A stretch of 16,077 bases of DNA from Cytophagales bacterium (GTDB lineage Bacteria > Bacteroidota > Bacteroidia > Cytophagales > Cyclobacteriaceae): the NCBI GenBank assembly GCA_003454975.1, contig DMST01000019.1, positions 19,573 to 35,649 of the forward strand, given 5' to 3'. The translations under genes and the position numbers were made by a program. The notes below the pieces were generated by a model. The model was not told the origin of the DNA and did not search any database. It saw nothing but the letters and a program-made list of their open reading frames with translations. This document shows positions 1-6,805 of the stretch, in pieces; position 1 is the stretch's first letter; each line of letters begins with the position of its first letter.

Positions 1-847
1 CACTGACGGCGGCGGCCACACCTGCCATACCGATGCCACTCAGACACACTACGTTGGATATACTCACTCGAGCCACATCGGCCATCAGTTCGGCGGGCCC
101 TACAATCCAGCCAATCCGCCAGCCAATCATGCGGTACTCCTTGGAGGCCGCCCCTACCATAATGGTTCGTTCTCGCATGCCGGGCAATACAGCCGGGTGC
201 AATACGTCGCGATCATCAAATAAGAGCCGTTCCATGGCAGTATCGTTCAGAAGCCACGCATCCGCTTGGTGGCAAAAGGTAGCAATGGCTTGCCACTCCC
301 TGGCATTCAGTACCGCCCCGGTAGGCATGGAAGGGCTCATCATAAGCACTACCTTCACCTTGGCAGGGTCCACTTGGGCCAAGGCATCCAGATCTAGCCG
401 CCAGCCATCCGCACCGGGGACTAACGGAACTAAGCGCGGTACCCCACCGGCCAAACGTACACGGTTGAGCAGCCCGGCGTAGATGGGGTCGGTCATCAAT
501 ACCTCGTCGCCAGGCTCTAGCGTAGCCAGCAGCACATTCAGGATACCCGAGAGACCGCCCGCACTGATGATGCACTCCGTCTTCCAATCGTAGTTCAATC
601 CTGTCTGTTGCATCACCATGTTGGTGGCAGCATGACGCAAGGCGTTGGATCCCAGGAAAGGCAAGTAGCTATTGGCCGCATCTTGCCCAACCGCCTGCCG
701 GGTAGCCTCTAGTGCATGGTTGGGAGGAGGTACATCGGTATCCAAATTCTCCAGGCGGAGCACCTGAGAATCTTGGAGTTGATCGGCCAGGTCACCCATC
801 TGCTCCACTCCTATTTTGGTCATGTGCTGTAGGCGAGAAACGGACAT
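1..847 (-). CDS. Class I/II PLP-dependent aminotransferase, 3' end cut by window edge
   Basis: The frame is open without a stop from the ATG at 847-845 to the left edge, giving 282 residues; the family is usually about 380-400, so the C-terminal quarter lies outside. Fold-type I aminotransferase hallmarks are visible: an AGG turn after the first large-domain strand, DPIY near residue 137, PTGAVLN at 175-181, and the PLP-lysine motif SKEYRMIGWRIGW with Lys236 and Arg244 (equivalents of Lys258 and Arg266 in aspartate aminotransferase). Family role: transfer of an amino group between an amino acid and a 2-oxo acid in the cytosol; the substrate cannot be read from the sequence. Oddity: the residues equivalent to Asn194 and Tyr225, which bind the PLP 3'-oxygen, are both Met (Met174 and Met205), while Asp202 (Asp222 equivalent) is kept. 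It is divergent from the DUF3820-type gene at 950. Very sure of the fold, unsure of the reaction. Confidence 0.93.
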   Translation of the reverse strand, partial: MSVSRLQHMTKIGVEQMGDLADQLQDSQVLRLENLDTDVPPPNHALEATRQAVGQDAANSYLPFLGSNALRHAATNMVMQQTGLNYDWKTECIISAGGLSGILNVLLATLEPGDEVLMTDPIYAGLLNRVRLAGGVPRLVPLVPGADGWRLDLDALAQVDPAKVKVVLMMSPSMPTGAVLNAREWQAIATFCHQADAWLLNDTAMERLLFDDRDVLHPAVLPGMRERTIMVGAASKEYRMIGWRIGWIVGPAELMADVARVSISNVVCLSGIGMAGVAAAVS

Positions 848-851
848 AAAT

Positions 852-928
852 ATCGAAGTTGGAGGTGCGACAAAAGAAGTTCAAAGCTGGAAGGTAGAAA
901 AATCGAACTTCGGCCGTCCAACTTGGAT
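852..928. repeat. Cluster of GAAGTT/AACTT elements with a long inverted repeat in the divergent intergenic region
   Basis: In the 102 bp between the two divergent start codons, ATCGAAGTTGGA (852-863) is matched by its near-perfect inverse TCCAACTTGGAT (917-928, 11 of 12 bases). Between them are GAAGTT at 876-881 and AACTTC at 906-911. The arrangement could be an operator for divergent transcription. It also resembles a degenerate intergenic repeat that I remember from Bacteroidota genomes. Function is inferred only. Confidence 0.5.
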
Positions 929-937
929 CATCGAAGC

Positions 938-945
938 TACATTTG
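938..945 (+). promoter_or_regulatory. Candidate Bacteroidota -7 element TACATTTG
   Basis: TACATTTG matches the TAnnTTTG consensus of the Bacteroidota primary sigma factor exactly. No TTTG is found 19-20 bases upstream, so the -33 half is missing. If used, transcription would begin at about 949-952, right at the ATG at 950, giving a leaderless mRNA or one starting at the second ATG at 956. A chance match of this length is quite possible. Confidence 0.3.
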
Positions 946-949
946 TGCG

Positions 950-1174
950 ATGGAAATGCAAGGTCCCAATCCCCAACTGCTAAAAGATCTGGTCACGATG
1001 CGAATGCCCTTCGGCAAATACAAAGGCACCATACTGGCCGACCTACCTGTGCACTACCTGGAGTGGTTTGCCAGCCAAGGATTCCCAGACGGCAAGCTGG
1101 GCATGCTGCTTGGTACCATCTACGAGATCAAAGTAAACGGACTCATGGACCTACTAAAGCCCCTCCGACGATAA
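950..1174 (+). CDS. Small DUF3820-type protein (putative quorum-sensing-regulated virulence factor family)
   Basis: Encodes 74 residues. The core MPFGKYKGTILADLPVHYLEWF, followed by an aromatic/Gly stretch and a C-terminal helix, is the signature of the DUF3820 family; related modules occur at the C terminus of some exonuclease X-like proteins. The Pfam name refers to quorum sensing in Pseudomonas, but the molecular role is not known, and no virulence role should be read into it here. I chose the ATG at 950: the frame extends to a TTG at 923, but those nine extra residues do not look like family sequence. A second ATG at 956 is an equally possible start. No Shine-Dalgarno sequence is seen. 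The gene is divergent from the aminotransferase and ends 97 bp before the dioxygenase. Confidence 0.85.
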   Translation: MEMQGPNPQLLKDLVTMRMPFGKYKGTILADLPVHYLEWFASQGFPDGKLGMLLGTIYEIKVNGLMDLLKPLRR

Positions 1175-1177
1175 TTC

Positions 1178-1207
1178 CCGCAATTTTCCTGACGGTTCCG
1201 CAATTTT
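1178..1207 (+). repeat. Two direct copies of CCGCAATTTT, 20 bp apart
   Basis: CCGCAATTTT occurs at 1178-1187 and again at 1198-1207, so the centres lie exactly 20 bp (about two helical turns) apart, 65-94 bp before the dioxygenase start codon. The flanks TTCCCG (1175-1180) and CGGGAA (1211-1216) are inverse to each other. This could be a tandem operator or part of a weak terminator for the preceding small gene. No clear promoter motif was recognised. Confidence 0.45.
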
Positions 1208-1271
1208 TTCCGGGAAGGTTTCTGTTAAGCATCGTTAAAATAGATGTTGGAACACTAAAACAACGGAAACC

Positions 1272-2216
1272 ATGAGCGCATATCGCATTCCGGGCCTGCA
1301 TCACGTTACTGCTACGGTGAACGACGCCCAAGAGGACTACGACTTCTACACCAAATTGCTGGGCTTGCGCCTGGTAAAAAAGACGGTGAATTTTGATAAT
1401 AACCGGGTATATCATTTCTACTACGGTAACGAGGCTGGAGAGCCCAGTACCATCATGACTACCTTTCCGTATAAAGGCGAAGGTGTGCGTGAGGGGGTAC
1501 GTGGCACCGGCCAGGTGATGATTACCGCATTTAGCGTACCCATGGCCTCCTTTGGCTATTGGAAAGAACGGCTAAGCGCGGCCAACGTGACCTTCACGGA
1601 AACGCCCCGCTTTGGCGATGCCATCATTGATTTTCAGGACCCTAGTGGGCTAGAGCTTTCGCTGGTAGGTAGAGACGATGACGACCGCGGCCCGTGGGTA
1701 AAAAGTGAGGTGCCGGAAGAGCACGCCATCCGCGGCTTCTTCAACGTTACGCTTTCTATTGCCGAAATAGCACCTACGTTCCAGTTTCTGACTGATGTGA
1801 TGGGCTTCACCCAAATTGCTACCGAAGGCAATCTGACTCGCTTTCGTGCGGCTGAAACGGGCCCAGGCAATTGGATAGATGTGCGGAATGACGCCGGCGC
1901 TGAACGCGGGCACAACGGACTGGGTACGGTACACCACGTGGCGTTCCGTATAGAGAGCAATGAAGAGCAGGCTGCCCTTCGCGAGCGCATTCTGGGTATA
2001 GACAATATGCGGGTGACGGAGTTCAAAGACCGGAAGTACTTCCGCAGTATATATTTCCGCATCCCTGGCGGAGTGCTATTTGAAGTAGCCACGGTTGCCC
2101 CAGGTTTCCCGGTAGATGAAGGCCTTGAGTACCTGGGCCAGGAACTGAAACTTCCCGACTGGGAGGAACCCAAACGTGCCGAAATTGAAAAGCACCTACC
2201 CAAAGTGATTTGGTAA
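1272..2216 (+). CDS. Two-domain VOC-superfamily ring-cleaving dioxygenase-like protein (MhqO/MhqA type)
   Basis: The 314-residue protein has two glyoxalase/extradiol-dioxygenase modules. Module one begins GLHHVTATV (residues 8-16) with YDFYTKLLGLRLVKKTVNFD; module two begins near residue 152 and contains GTVHHVAFRI (218-227), then KYFRSIYFRIPGGVLFEVAT (255-274). Likely metal ligands are His11 and/or His10, His221/His222 and Glu271. The family comprises cytosolic metal-dependent enzymes annotated as ring-cleaving dioxygenases; in Bacillus the MhqO/MhqA proteins are induced by quinones and hydroquinones. The actual substrate here is unknown, so the dioxygenase name comes from family homology only. 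Length is normal for the family. The start ATG has no Shine-Dalgarno, as is usual in Bacteroidota. A strong terminator follows, so it is probably a single-gene unit, or the last gene of a unit with the small gene upstream. Confidence 0.92.
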   Translation: MSAYRIPGLHHVTATVNDAQEDYDFYTKLLGLRLVKKTVNFDNNRVYHFYYGNEAGEPSTIMTTFPYKGEGVREGVRGTGQVMITAFSVPMASFGYWKERLSAANVTFTETPRFGDAIIDFQDPSGLELSLVGRDDDDRGPWVKSEVPEEHAIRGFFNVTLSIAEIAPTFQFLTDVMGFTQIATEGNLTRFRAAETGPGNWIDVRNDAGAERGHNGLGTVHHVAFRIESNEEQAALRERILGIDNMRVTEFKDRKYFRSIYFRIPGGVLFEVATVAPGFPVDEGLEYLGQELKLPDWEEPKRAEIEKHLPKVIW

Positions 2217-2224
2217 AGCATAAC

Positions 2225-2260
2225 AACTCGCTAGTCGTTCTCCGGCTAGCGAGTTTTTTT
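2225..2260 (+). terminator. Rho-independent terminator after the dioxygenase gene
   Basis: A 10-bp perfect stem AACTCGCTAG / CTAGCGAGTT (2225-2234 and 2246-2255) with an 11-nt loop runs directly into seven T. It starts 8 bp after the stop codon. Outside the T-run, ATAAC (2220-2224) and GTTAT (2261-2265) are also complementary. Confidence 0.92.
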
Positions 2261-2284
2261 GTTATATTGTTTCATTCCAAAGTC

Positions 2285-2695
2285 ATGGAAACATCTCCCA
2301 TCATAGCCGATTTTTCTGAATACCCGGTGGTACGCGTTACCATTCGGGGAGAACTTTCGCTGGAAACCATTCGGGCACACTTTGAAACCATGGAACGCAA
2401 AACCAGCGAACACAGTGGCCCCTTCGTTATTATAGATGTAGCATTGGGTAAGTTTATCAAAGGGGAAGTGCGTACAGAGATTGGGAAACTTACCGATCGT
2501 TTCGTAGAAAAGTTTGAAGGCCGCTATTTAGGTTCCATCGTTATTATTAAAAATACCCTCACCCGCATGATGGTATCTGGAGCTTTGCTGCTGGTGCGTA
2601 ACAAGAGCAGAGTAAAACTAGTAGAGTCACCTCATCGGGCGCAGGCTCTCGCCCAACAATGGTTAGAACAGGCCCTGGTATCCAAGGAGGTGTAA
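2285..2695 (+). CDS. SpoIIAA-like/STAS-fold-like protein, first of two tandem paralogues
   Basis: Encodes 136 residues starting METSPIIADFSEYPVV; I chose the ATG at 2285 because the frame upstream runs through the terminator and the preceding gene's end. I do not recognise a named family with certainty. The predicted pattern (two strands; helix SLETIRAHFETME; strand PFVIIDV; helix; strand RYLGSIVII; RMMVSGALLLVRNK; C-terminal helix with QWLEQAL) follows the SpoIIAA-like (STAS-related) layout. About half of the positions are identical to the next gene, including GKFI.GE, IGK.TD, RYLGS and RMM..GA. No signal peptide or membrane segment is visible, so it is likely cytosolic. TATATTG (2263-2269) just upstream is shared with the paralogue and may be promoter-related. 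Function is unknown. Confidence 0.85.
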   Translation: METSPIIADFSEYPVVRVTIRGELSLETIRAHFETMERKTSEHSGPFVIIDVALGKFIKGEVRTEIGKLTDRFVEKFEGRYLGSIVIIKNTLTRMMVSGALLLVRNKSRVKLVESPHRAQALAQQWLEQALVSKEV

Positions 2696-2931
2696 TAGCT
2701 AAAGCGTACGCTAATGAAAGCATGTAGGCCGTTGGCTATCCATACCTACAAAAGGATTGGCTTCTGGCACACGGCAGTAGACTTACCAAATTAGAACCTC
2801 ATGGTAATTGTTTGCAAGCCCTCCCCTGAACAAGTGGGATTTGTCTGGCGCTACCGAATTTAGAAAACCTTAAGGGCTACCTCTTCGCTTGGTAATTGCT
2901 ATATTGCAATTAACCATCAACCTCCTTTGCT

Positions 2932-3333
2932 ATGCCCGTTCGCCCGTTAGATGTAGATTTTTCCAAGTTCCCGGTGCTGTACGTCACCATCAATGCCGAA
3001 CTGACGCTGGAGGCAATTAATGAACATTTCACTGAATTGGAGGCCGGTCTACAAGAGCACCAAGGGCCTTTCGTGATGATAAATGAACCCTTAGGGAAAT
3101 TCATTTCTGGGGAAATGCGGGTGAAGATTGGCAAGCGAACGGATGCCTTTATTGAAAAGTATAATGATCGCTATTTAGGGTCAGCCGTGGTAGTAAAATC
3201 AGTGATCTCTCGGATGATGATTCAAGGAGCTATGCTACTCATCCGTAGCAATAATAAGATCAAGCTAGTAGGTTCTCGCGAGGCCGCCGAAGAATGGGCA
3301 GAGAAGAAACTGGAGAGACGAGCGATGGCCTAA
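2932..3333 (+). CDS. SpoIIAA-like/STAS-fold-like protein, second of two tandem paralogues
   Basis: Encodes 133 residues (MPVRPLDVDFSKFPVL...). It aligns without gaps to the preceding gene over about 112 positions, with roughly 58 identities by hand count. The conserved core is DFS..PV..VTI..EL.LE.I..HF, EH.GPFV.I...LGKFI.GE.R..IGK.TD.F.EK, RYLGS.V..K and RMM..GA.LL.R. The C-terminal AAEEWAEKKLE helix fits the SpoIIAA-like fold. A 236-bp spacer separates it from its paralogue; it has no T-rich terminator, and TATATTG recurs at 2900-2906, so the gene may have its own promoter. Function is unknown; a structural or regulatory role in the cytosol is only a guess. Confidence 0.85.
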   Translation: MPVRPLDVDFSKFPVLYVTINAELTLEAINEHFTELEAGLQEHQGPFVMINEPLGKFISGEMRVKIGKRTDAFIEKYNDRYLGSAVVVKSVISRMMIQGAMLLIRSNNKIKLVGSREAAEEWAEKKLERRAMA

Positions 3334-3364
3334 TTCCTGCAAACCCTTCCCCAGCAAACTTAAC

Positions 3365-3396
3365 AAGGCCGCCTCAAAAGATATGAGGCGGCCTTT
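3365..3396. terminator. Bidirectional-type terminator hairpin between convergent genes
   Basis: A perfect 12-bp stem AAGGCCGCCTCA / TGAGGCGGCCTT (3365-3376 and 3384-3395) with a 7-nt loop lies between the plus-strand stop at 3333 and the minus-strand stop at 3421. The T-tract is short on both sides (TTTATCAT on plus), so termination efficiency may be modest, but the GC-rich stem and its position are convincing. Confidence 0.82.
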
Positions 3397-3420
3397 ATCA
3401 TGTAATAATGCAGGAAGGTT

Positions 3421-6400
3421 TTACTTCTTAACCAATCGGGAAGTCTGAGTCCCCAGGTCAGTAAACACCGTTACTAGGTATTGGCCCGCCGTCAGGTTGA
3501 CCAAGGAAACCTGAGCTGCCGTTCCATTCACGGATTGTTCCATCACCAACTGCCCTTTCAGATTACGAACCTCCAACCGAGTGGCCTCACCTGACCATCG
3601 CAAGGATAGGTCATCTCCTGCCGGATTGGGGAATAGCTCCAAAGTTGGTGTTCTCTCTTCTAACAGCCCGCTGGGCTCGTAAGTACTTGCCCGTGAAGCT
3701 GGTTGGTTACCAGGGCCTTCCAATCCGCCGCCACTAGGGCCGCAGCTTGGCCAGGCTTGCGAGTATGACCGAGGCGAATAGCTACTAGTATCGCCCAAGC
3801 AGTTTACAGATTGTACCCAAAACTGGATAGGGTTTACCAGGGTATTGAGCTGCACCGTTACGCTATTGGTAGTGGAAGTGGTGGTGTATTGCTGTCCCGA
3901 GTAGGTATCTTCTACCACAATATTGTAGCTAACGATAGACTCATTGCCAGGGCGTGCCGTCCAGGTGAGCGCTACTGTATTTGACAAACAACTATGGGTT
4001 CCATAGTCAAGATCTGTGGGAATGCCTGGACTTTGTTCTACTCCCCCCACAAAGTCGAACCATTTAATGGAAGAAGTTTGGTTAGTAACACAATGAGCTT
4101 CCAGTTCGTACTCGTACCGGGTATTCAAGGAAAGTCCGTCTATATGCGTACCACTAGAATTGCCATCAAAAACACTCTGGGTTTGCCATTGCGTGGTCCC
4201 TTGGGCACGGTAGCGCAGCGTATATCCTGTAGGTCCACAGGAACTTGGCCAGTCTATATCAATGCCATCGCAGGTCTGGGTAGACTCGTTTGCCGTAGGC
4301 GTTACTACATTGCAGGTGCCATAAAATTCATAAGAGCCGGAGGCTGACCGATTAGAAGCACAGTGGGTAATGAGCGTATATTCGATCAGGTCAGAGTTGG
4401 AGACCCCAATGATGGTGAATGAAGTCTGATTGGCAGAAAGGTTTTGCGCGGGCAAGGCCTGTCCGTTTTTGCTCCACTGCAACTGGTAACCCGAAGCACC
4501 GCAGATTTCGTCCCAAACCAGATCCAGCGAGCCACATCCCAAGGTAGTTTCGTCCACAGAAGGTACTGCAGCCTCACACCCCGAGTCAAACACAAAATCC
4601 ATCAGTGTTTGCTTATCAGTTGAGCAGACATTGGTGAAGCGAACTTCTACTTCATCTCCTTCCGTCAAACCCGTAAGCGTGTATTGGGTGGTGGTTGCAT
4701 TCAGGATAACCGGTGCCGACCAGGAACCATCGTCTACGCGCCATTCTATTTCATAGCCATTGGTAACACAAGGTATATTCCAGGACAACTGAGCAGTAGT
4801 ACACGTATTGGCCGAGGCTACGTGCGTGGGGGTTACCTTGATGCATCCACCATCAAAGGTAAAGGATTGTACACCAGACGTTTGCACCGACTGAGCAGGG
4901 TTGTCACAGTCAGCGTTGAGGCGATATTCATAACTCACCGCCGTGGATAGGCCACTGAGGGTGTATCCCGTAGAGTTTCCATCCAAGTTGCCAATCGATG
5001 TCCAGCTGGAAGAGCCTACTTGGCGGTACTCCAGGGTATATTCTTCCACCCCACAGGTTTGTGGCCAAGTGATATCGATGGACTCGCAGTCCATGGTGGC
5101 TACATCTGCGGTAGGCGTGACCACTCCACAGTTGGCAGCGAAGGTATAGTTTCCAGACGCTTGCACCTGAGTAGCACACAGCGTTACCAGGGTATAGTCC
5201 AAGTCATCACCGGTGTTCAGGCCATTGATGGTAAACTGGGTAGTGGTAGCCCCAAGGACACTGGAAGTATTCAACACGCCTCCGTTTACACTCCATTTCA
5301 CTTGAAAACCTTCTGCGCTGCATACTTCGTCCCAGGTAATTTGGGCAGCATCACAGGTGTTGGCCGAGGGTACTAAGGAAGGCATGGCCGCTTCACAATT
5401 GCCGGAAAACACGAACAAGGACTCCGTTACCGGATTTCCAGTACACAGATTCGTTATTCTATAATCAATTTGGTCACCATCGTGTAGATTGGTGAAGGTG
5501 TAGGTGGTAGTATTCTCATCCAAAGGAATGTTTGCGCTCCAGTAATCATCGTTTTCTTTCCACTGCAAGATATAACCATCGGTGACGCAGGGCTTGATCC
5601 AGGTGATTTGTGCCGAATTACAAGTGGGGTTCTGTACGGGGGTAGGTGACATCTGCACGGCCTCGCACCGGCCTTGGAAGGTAAAGGTGGTTAAAGAAGA
5701 GTATTCCGTGGGAAACCCGTCGCAATTCGTCGCCAATCGGTACTCGTACGTAGTGCCAGACACCAAATTGTTGATCCTGGCTACGTTCTGGTTCTGAGGA
5801 TCAGGAGCCAAGGTTCCTGAGCTATTCCAAACAAAATCTCCTAGCTGACGCCATTGCACTTCGTAAGAATTAGCGCTGCAGGAAGTACCCCAGGTAATTT
5901 CAGTAGAAGTACAGTCGTCCGTAGTCTGATCGTAATTGCTAGGTACCACGGGTGTGCAGTAATCCTGCACAATAGTAAACTCCAAATCAATGACGTCTCC
6001 GTCAATGATCTGGCGGGTAGCGGCGGCGGCCTCGGGCATCCGGCGGTGCTCTACGGCAATCCGCATGATGTATTTTCCGCAATCCAGGTTAGCGGGCACG
6101 TCAAAATCTGCCCACATCGTTCCTCGATTGGTAAAATCTGGATCTCCATTGGCATCGGTAGTTTGCCAGACCATCTCACTTTCTTCGAAATTTTCATTTC
6201 GGTTCCAGTCGATCCAAACCCGGCCGCCTTTACTCCAATAAGTAGTTGAGCCCGTCCAGGTTTTGTCAAAAATCGGGTACCACAAGATAATCTTCAGGCT
6301 ATCTACGTGGTTCACCTCCCCATCCTTGGTATAAAAGGTTGGGTTCATAAAATCATCGAATCCATAGCCGTCCTTAAAGCCGCCATCGGCTCCAAACCAA

Positions 6401-6576
6401 CGCTCATTGCCTTGGTAATGAATCTGTTGGATGAATTCGAAATCGGCATTTCCTGTCTGATCAGGATAATTGCCGTGGGCATCTTGAATGGCTGCCAGCT
6501 GTGCAAAAGAGACCGATGTAAGAGTCAATAAACAGACCGAAAAAAGTCCTTTTAGCGGGGTAAAAATCGTCTTCAT
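3421..6576 (-). CDS. Secreted multi-repeat surface protein: GEVED-like domain, eight FN3-like repeats, T9SS sorting domain
   Basis: Encodes 1051 residues. Residues 1-26 are a signal peptide (MKTIFTPLKG, a hydrophobic stretch, then SFA|Q), which fixes the start at 6576; an upstream in-frame start would bury the signal. Residues about 90-203 form a GEVED-like domain (GRVWIDWNRNENFEESE at 118-134, DVPANLDCGKYIMRIAVEHR, GDVIDLEF at 193-200). Then come eight fibronectin-III-like units of about 75-95 residues (206-945). Seven carry a regular Cys pattern with two Cys exactly 11 residues apart at the start of the unit. After a Ser/Gly/Pro linker, residues 979-1051 are a type A sorting domain (LELFPNPAGDDLSL, GQYLVTV, ending RLVKK). 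Expected route: Sec export, then T9SS secretion with anchoring or release. An adhesin or matrix role is inferred. It is 229 bp downstream of the oxygenase gene, so an independent promoter is likely. Confidence 0.93.
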   Translation of the reverse strand: MKTIFTPLKGLFSVCLLTLTSVSFAQLAAIQDAHGNYPDQTGNADFEFIQQIHYQGNERWFGADGGFKDGYGFDDFMNPTFYTKDGEVNHVDSLKIILWYPIFDKTWTGSTTYWSKGGRVWIDWNRNENFEESEMVWQTTDANGDPDFTNRGTMWADFDVPANLDCGKYIMRIAVEHRRMPEAAAATRQIIDGDVIDLEFTIVQDYCTPVVPSNYDQTTDDCTSTEITWGTSCSANSYEVQWRQLGDFVWNSSGTLAPDPQNQNVARINNLVSGTTYEYRLATNCDGFPTEYSSLTTFTFQGRCEAVQMSPTPVQNPTCNSAQITWIKPCVTDGYILQWKENDDYWSANIPLDENTTTYTFTNLHDGDQIDYRITNLCTGNPVTESLFVFSGNCEAAMPSLVPSANTCDAAQITWDEVCSAEGFQVKWSVNGGVLNTSSVLGATTTQFTINGLNTGDDLDYTLVTLCATQVQASGNYTFAANCGVVTPTADVATMDCESIDITWPQTCGVEEYTLEYRQVGSSSWTSIGNLDGNSTGYTLSGLSTAVSYEYRLNADCDNPAQSVQTSGVQSFTFDGGCIKVTPTHVASANTCTTAQLSWNIPCVTNGYEIEWRVDDGSWSAPVILNATTTQYTLTGLTEGDEVEVRFTNVCSTDKQTLMDFVFDSGCEAAVPSVDETTLGCGSLDLVWDEICGASGYQLQWSKNGQALPAQNLSANQTSFTIIGVSNSDLIEYTLITHCASNRSASGSYEFYGTCNVVTPTANESTQTCDGIDIDWPSSCGPTGYTLRYRAQGTTQWQTQSVFDGNSSGTHIDGLSLNTRYEYELEAHCVTNQTSSIKWFDFVGGVEQSPGIPTDLDYGTHSCLSNTVALTWTARPGNESIVSYNIVVEDTYSGQQYTTTSTTNSVTVQLNTLVNPIQFWVQSVNCLGDTSSYSPRSYSQAWPSCGPSGGGLEGPGNQPASRASTYEPSGLLEERTPTLELFPNPAGDDLSLRWSGEATRLEVRNLKGQLVMEQSVNGTAAQVSLVNLTAGQYLVTVFTDLGTQTSRLVKK
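4042..5916 (-). repeat. Three-domain super-repeat (A-B-C-A-B-C-A) inside the surface protein
   Basis: Units 1-7 of the FN3-like array (residues 221-845) are not equally related. Unit 1 resembles 4 and 7 (YEYRL / YEYEL, long Y..RQ.G strands); 2 resembles 5 (CVT.GY, TTTYTFTNL..GD / TTQYTLTGL.EGD); 3 resembles 6 (CGVVTPTA / CNVVTPTAN, VTLCA / ITHCA, SGNYTF / SGSYEF). Equivalent Cys are 275 (222 to 497), 272 (497 to 769), 273 (319 to 592) and 273 (408 to 681) residues apart, a period of about 819 bp. Block duplication of three domains explains this best. Confidence 0.8.
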
Positions 6577-6609
6577 TTTGTTAACCGAAATTGGTGTTTT
6601 TGTTCCGTC

Positions 6610-6620
6610 TGCAAGTTGCA
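6610..6620. promoter_or_regulatory. Short palindrome TGCAAGTTGCA upstream of the surface-protein gene
   Basis: An 11-bp perfect dyad around a central G lies 34-44 bp before the surface-protein start codon. The half-site TTGCA also occurs in the dyad upstream of the 1743-aa gene. It may be an operator, but sites this short arise by chance and no promoter core was recognised next to it. Confidence 0.25.
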
Positions 6621-6750
6621 AACACACCCCGCTCAGTTAAAAACCTACTCATCCCGCAAGGCTAGGTCTTGTCCCAACCGACATCCCACTTCATCCTCAG
6701 AAAATACGTTTAGTCCCTTGGTAAGTAAAAACAATCATTAACCTTAAATC

Positions 6751-6783
6751 AGAATCAAGACATAAGAAACAAGAGTCAAGACC
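6751..6783. repeat. Degenerate short-period repeat based on TCAAGAC
   Basis: The spacer between the oxygenase and surface-protein genes contains TCAAGAC twice, at 6755-6761 and 6776-6782 (21 bp apart), with related purine-rich units AAGAAAC and AAGAG between. It is low-complexity and shows no hairpin or coding potential. Similar degenerate purine strings are, as I recall, common between Bacteroidota genes. Confidence 0.4.
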
Positions 6784-6805
6784 ACTGCACTAAAAATCCG
6801 GTACC

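Noticed and set aside
33..587. Long open frames overlapping the aminotransferase in other frames
   Set aside because: The minus-strand frame ending at 847 is open throughout and carries the PLP-binding motif; the others are shadows of it.
1634..2221. Minus-strand open frame of 195 codons opposite the dioxygenase gene
   Set aside because: The plus-strand protein has clear VOC motifs over the same stretch; the antisense frame has none.
2703..2712. Palindrome AGCGTACGCT between the tandem paralogues
   Set aside because: It is a perfect 10-bp palindrome but isolated, with no T-run to make a terminator and no neighbouring promoter; chance is a sufficient explanation.
2714..2794. Small plus-strand frame of 26 codons after the first paralogue, with AAGGAGG at 2684-2690
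   Set aside because: The purine-rich stretch is 23 bases from the ATG and lies inside the end of the preceding gene. The peptide has no recognisable feature, and Bacteroidota rarely use Shine-Dalgarno sequences.
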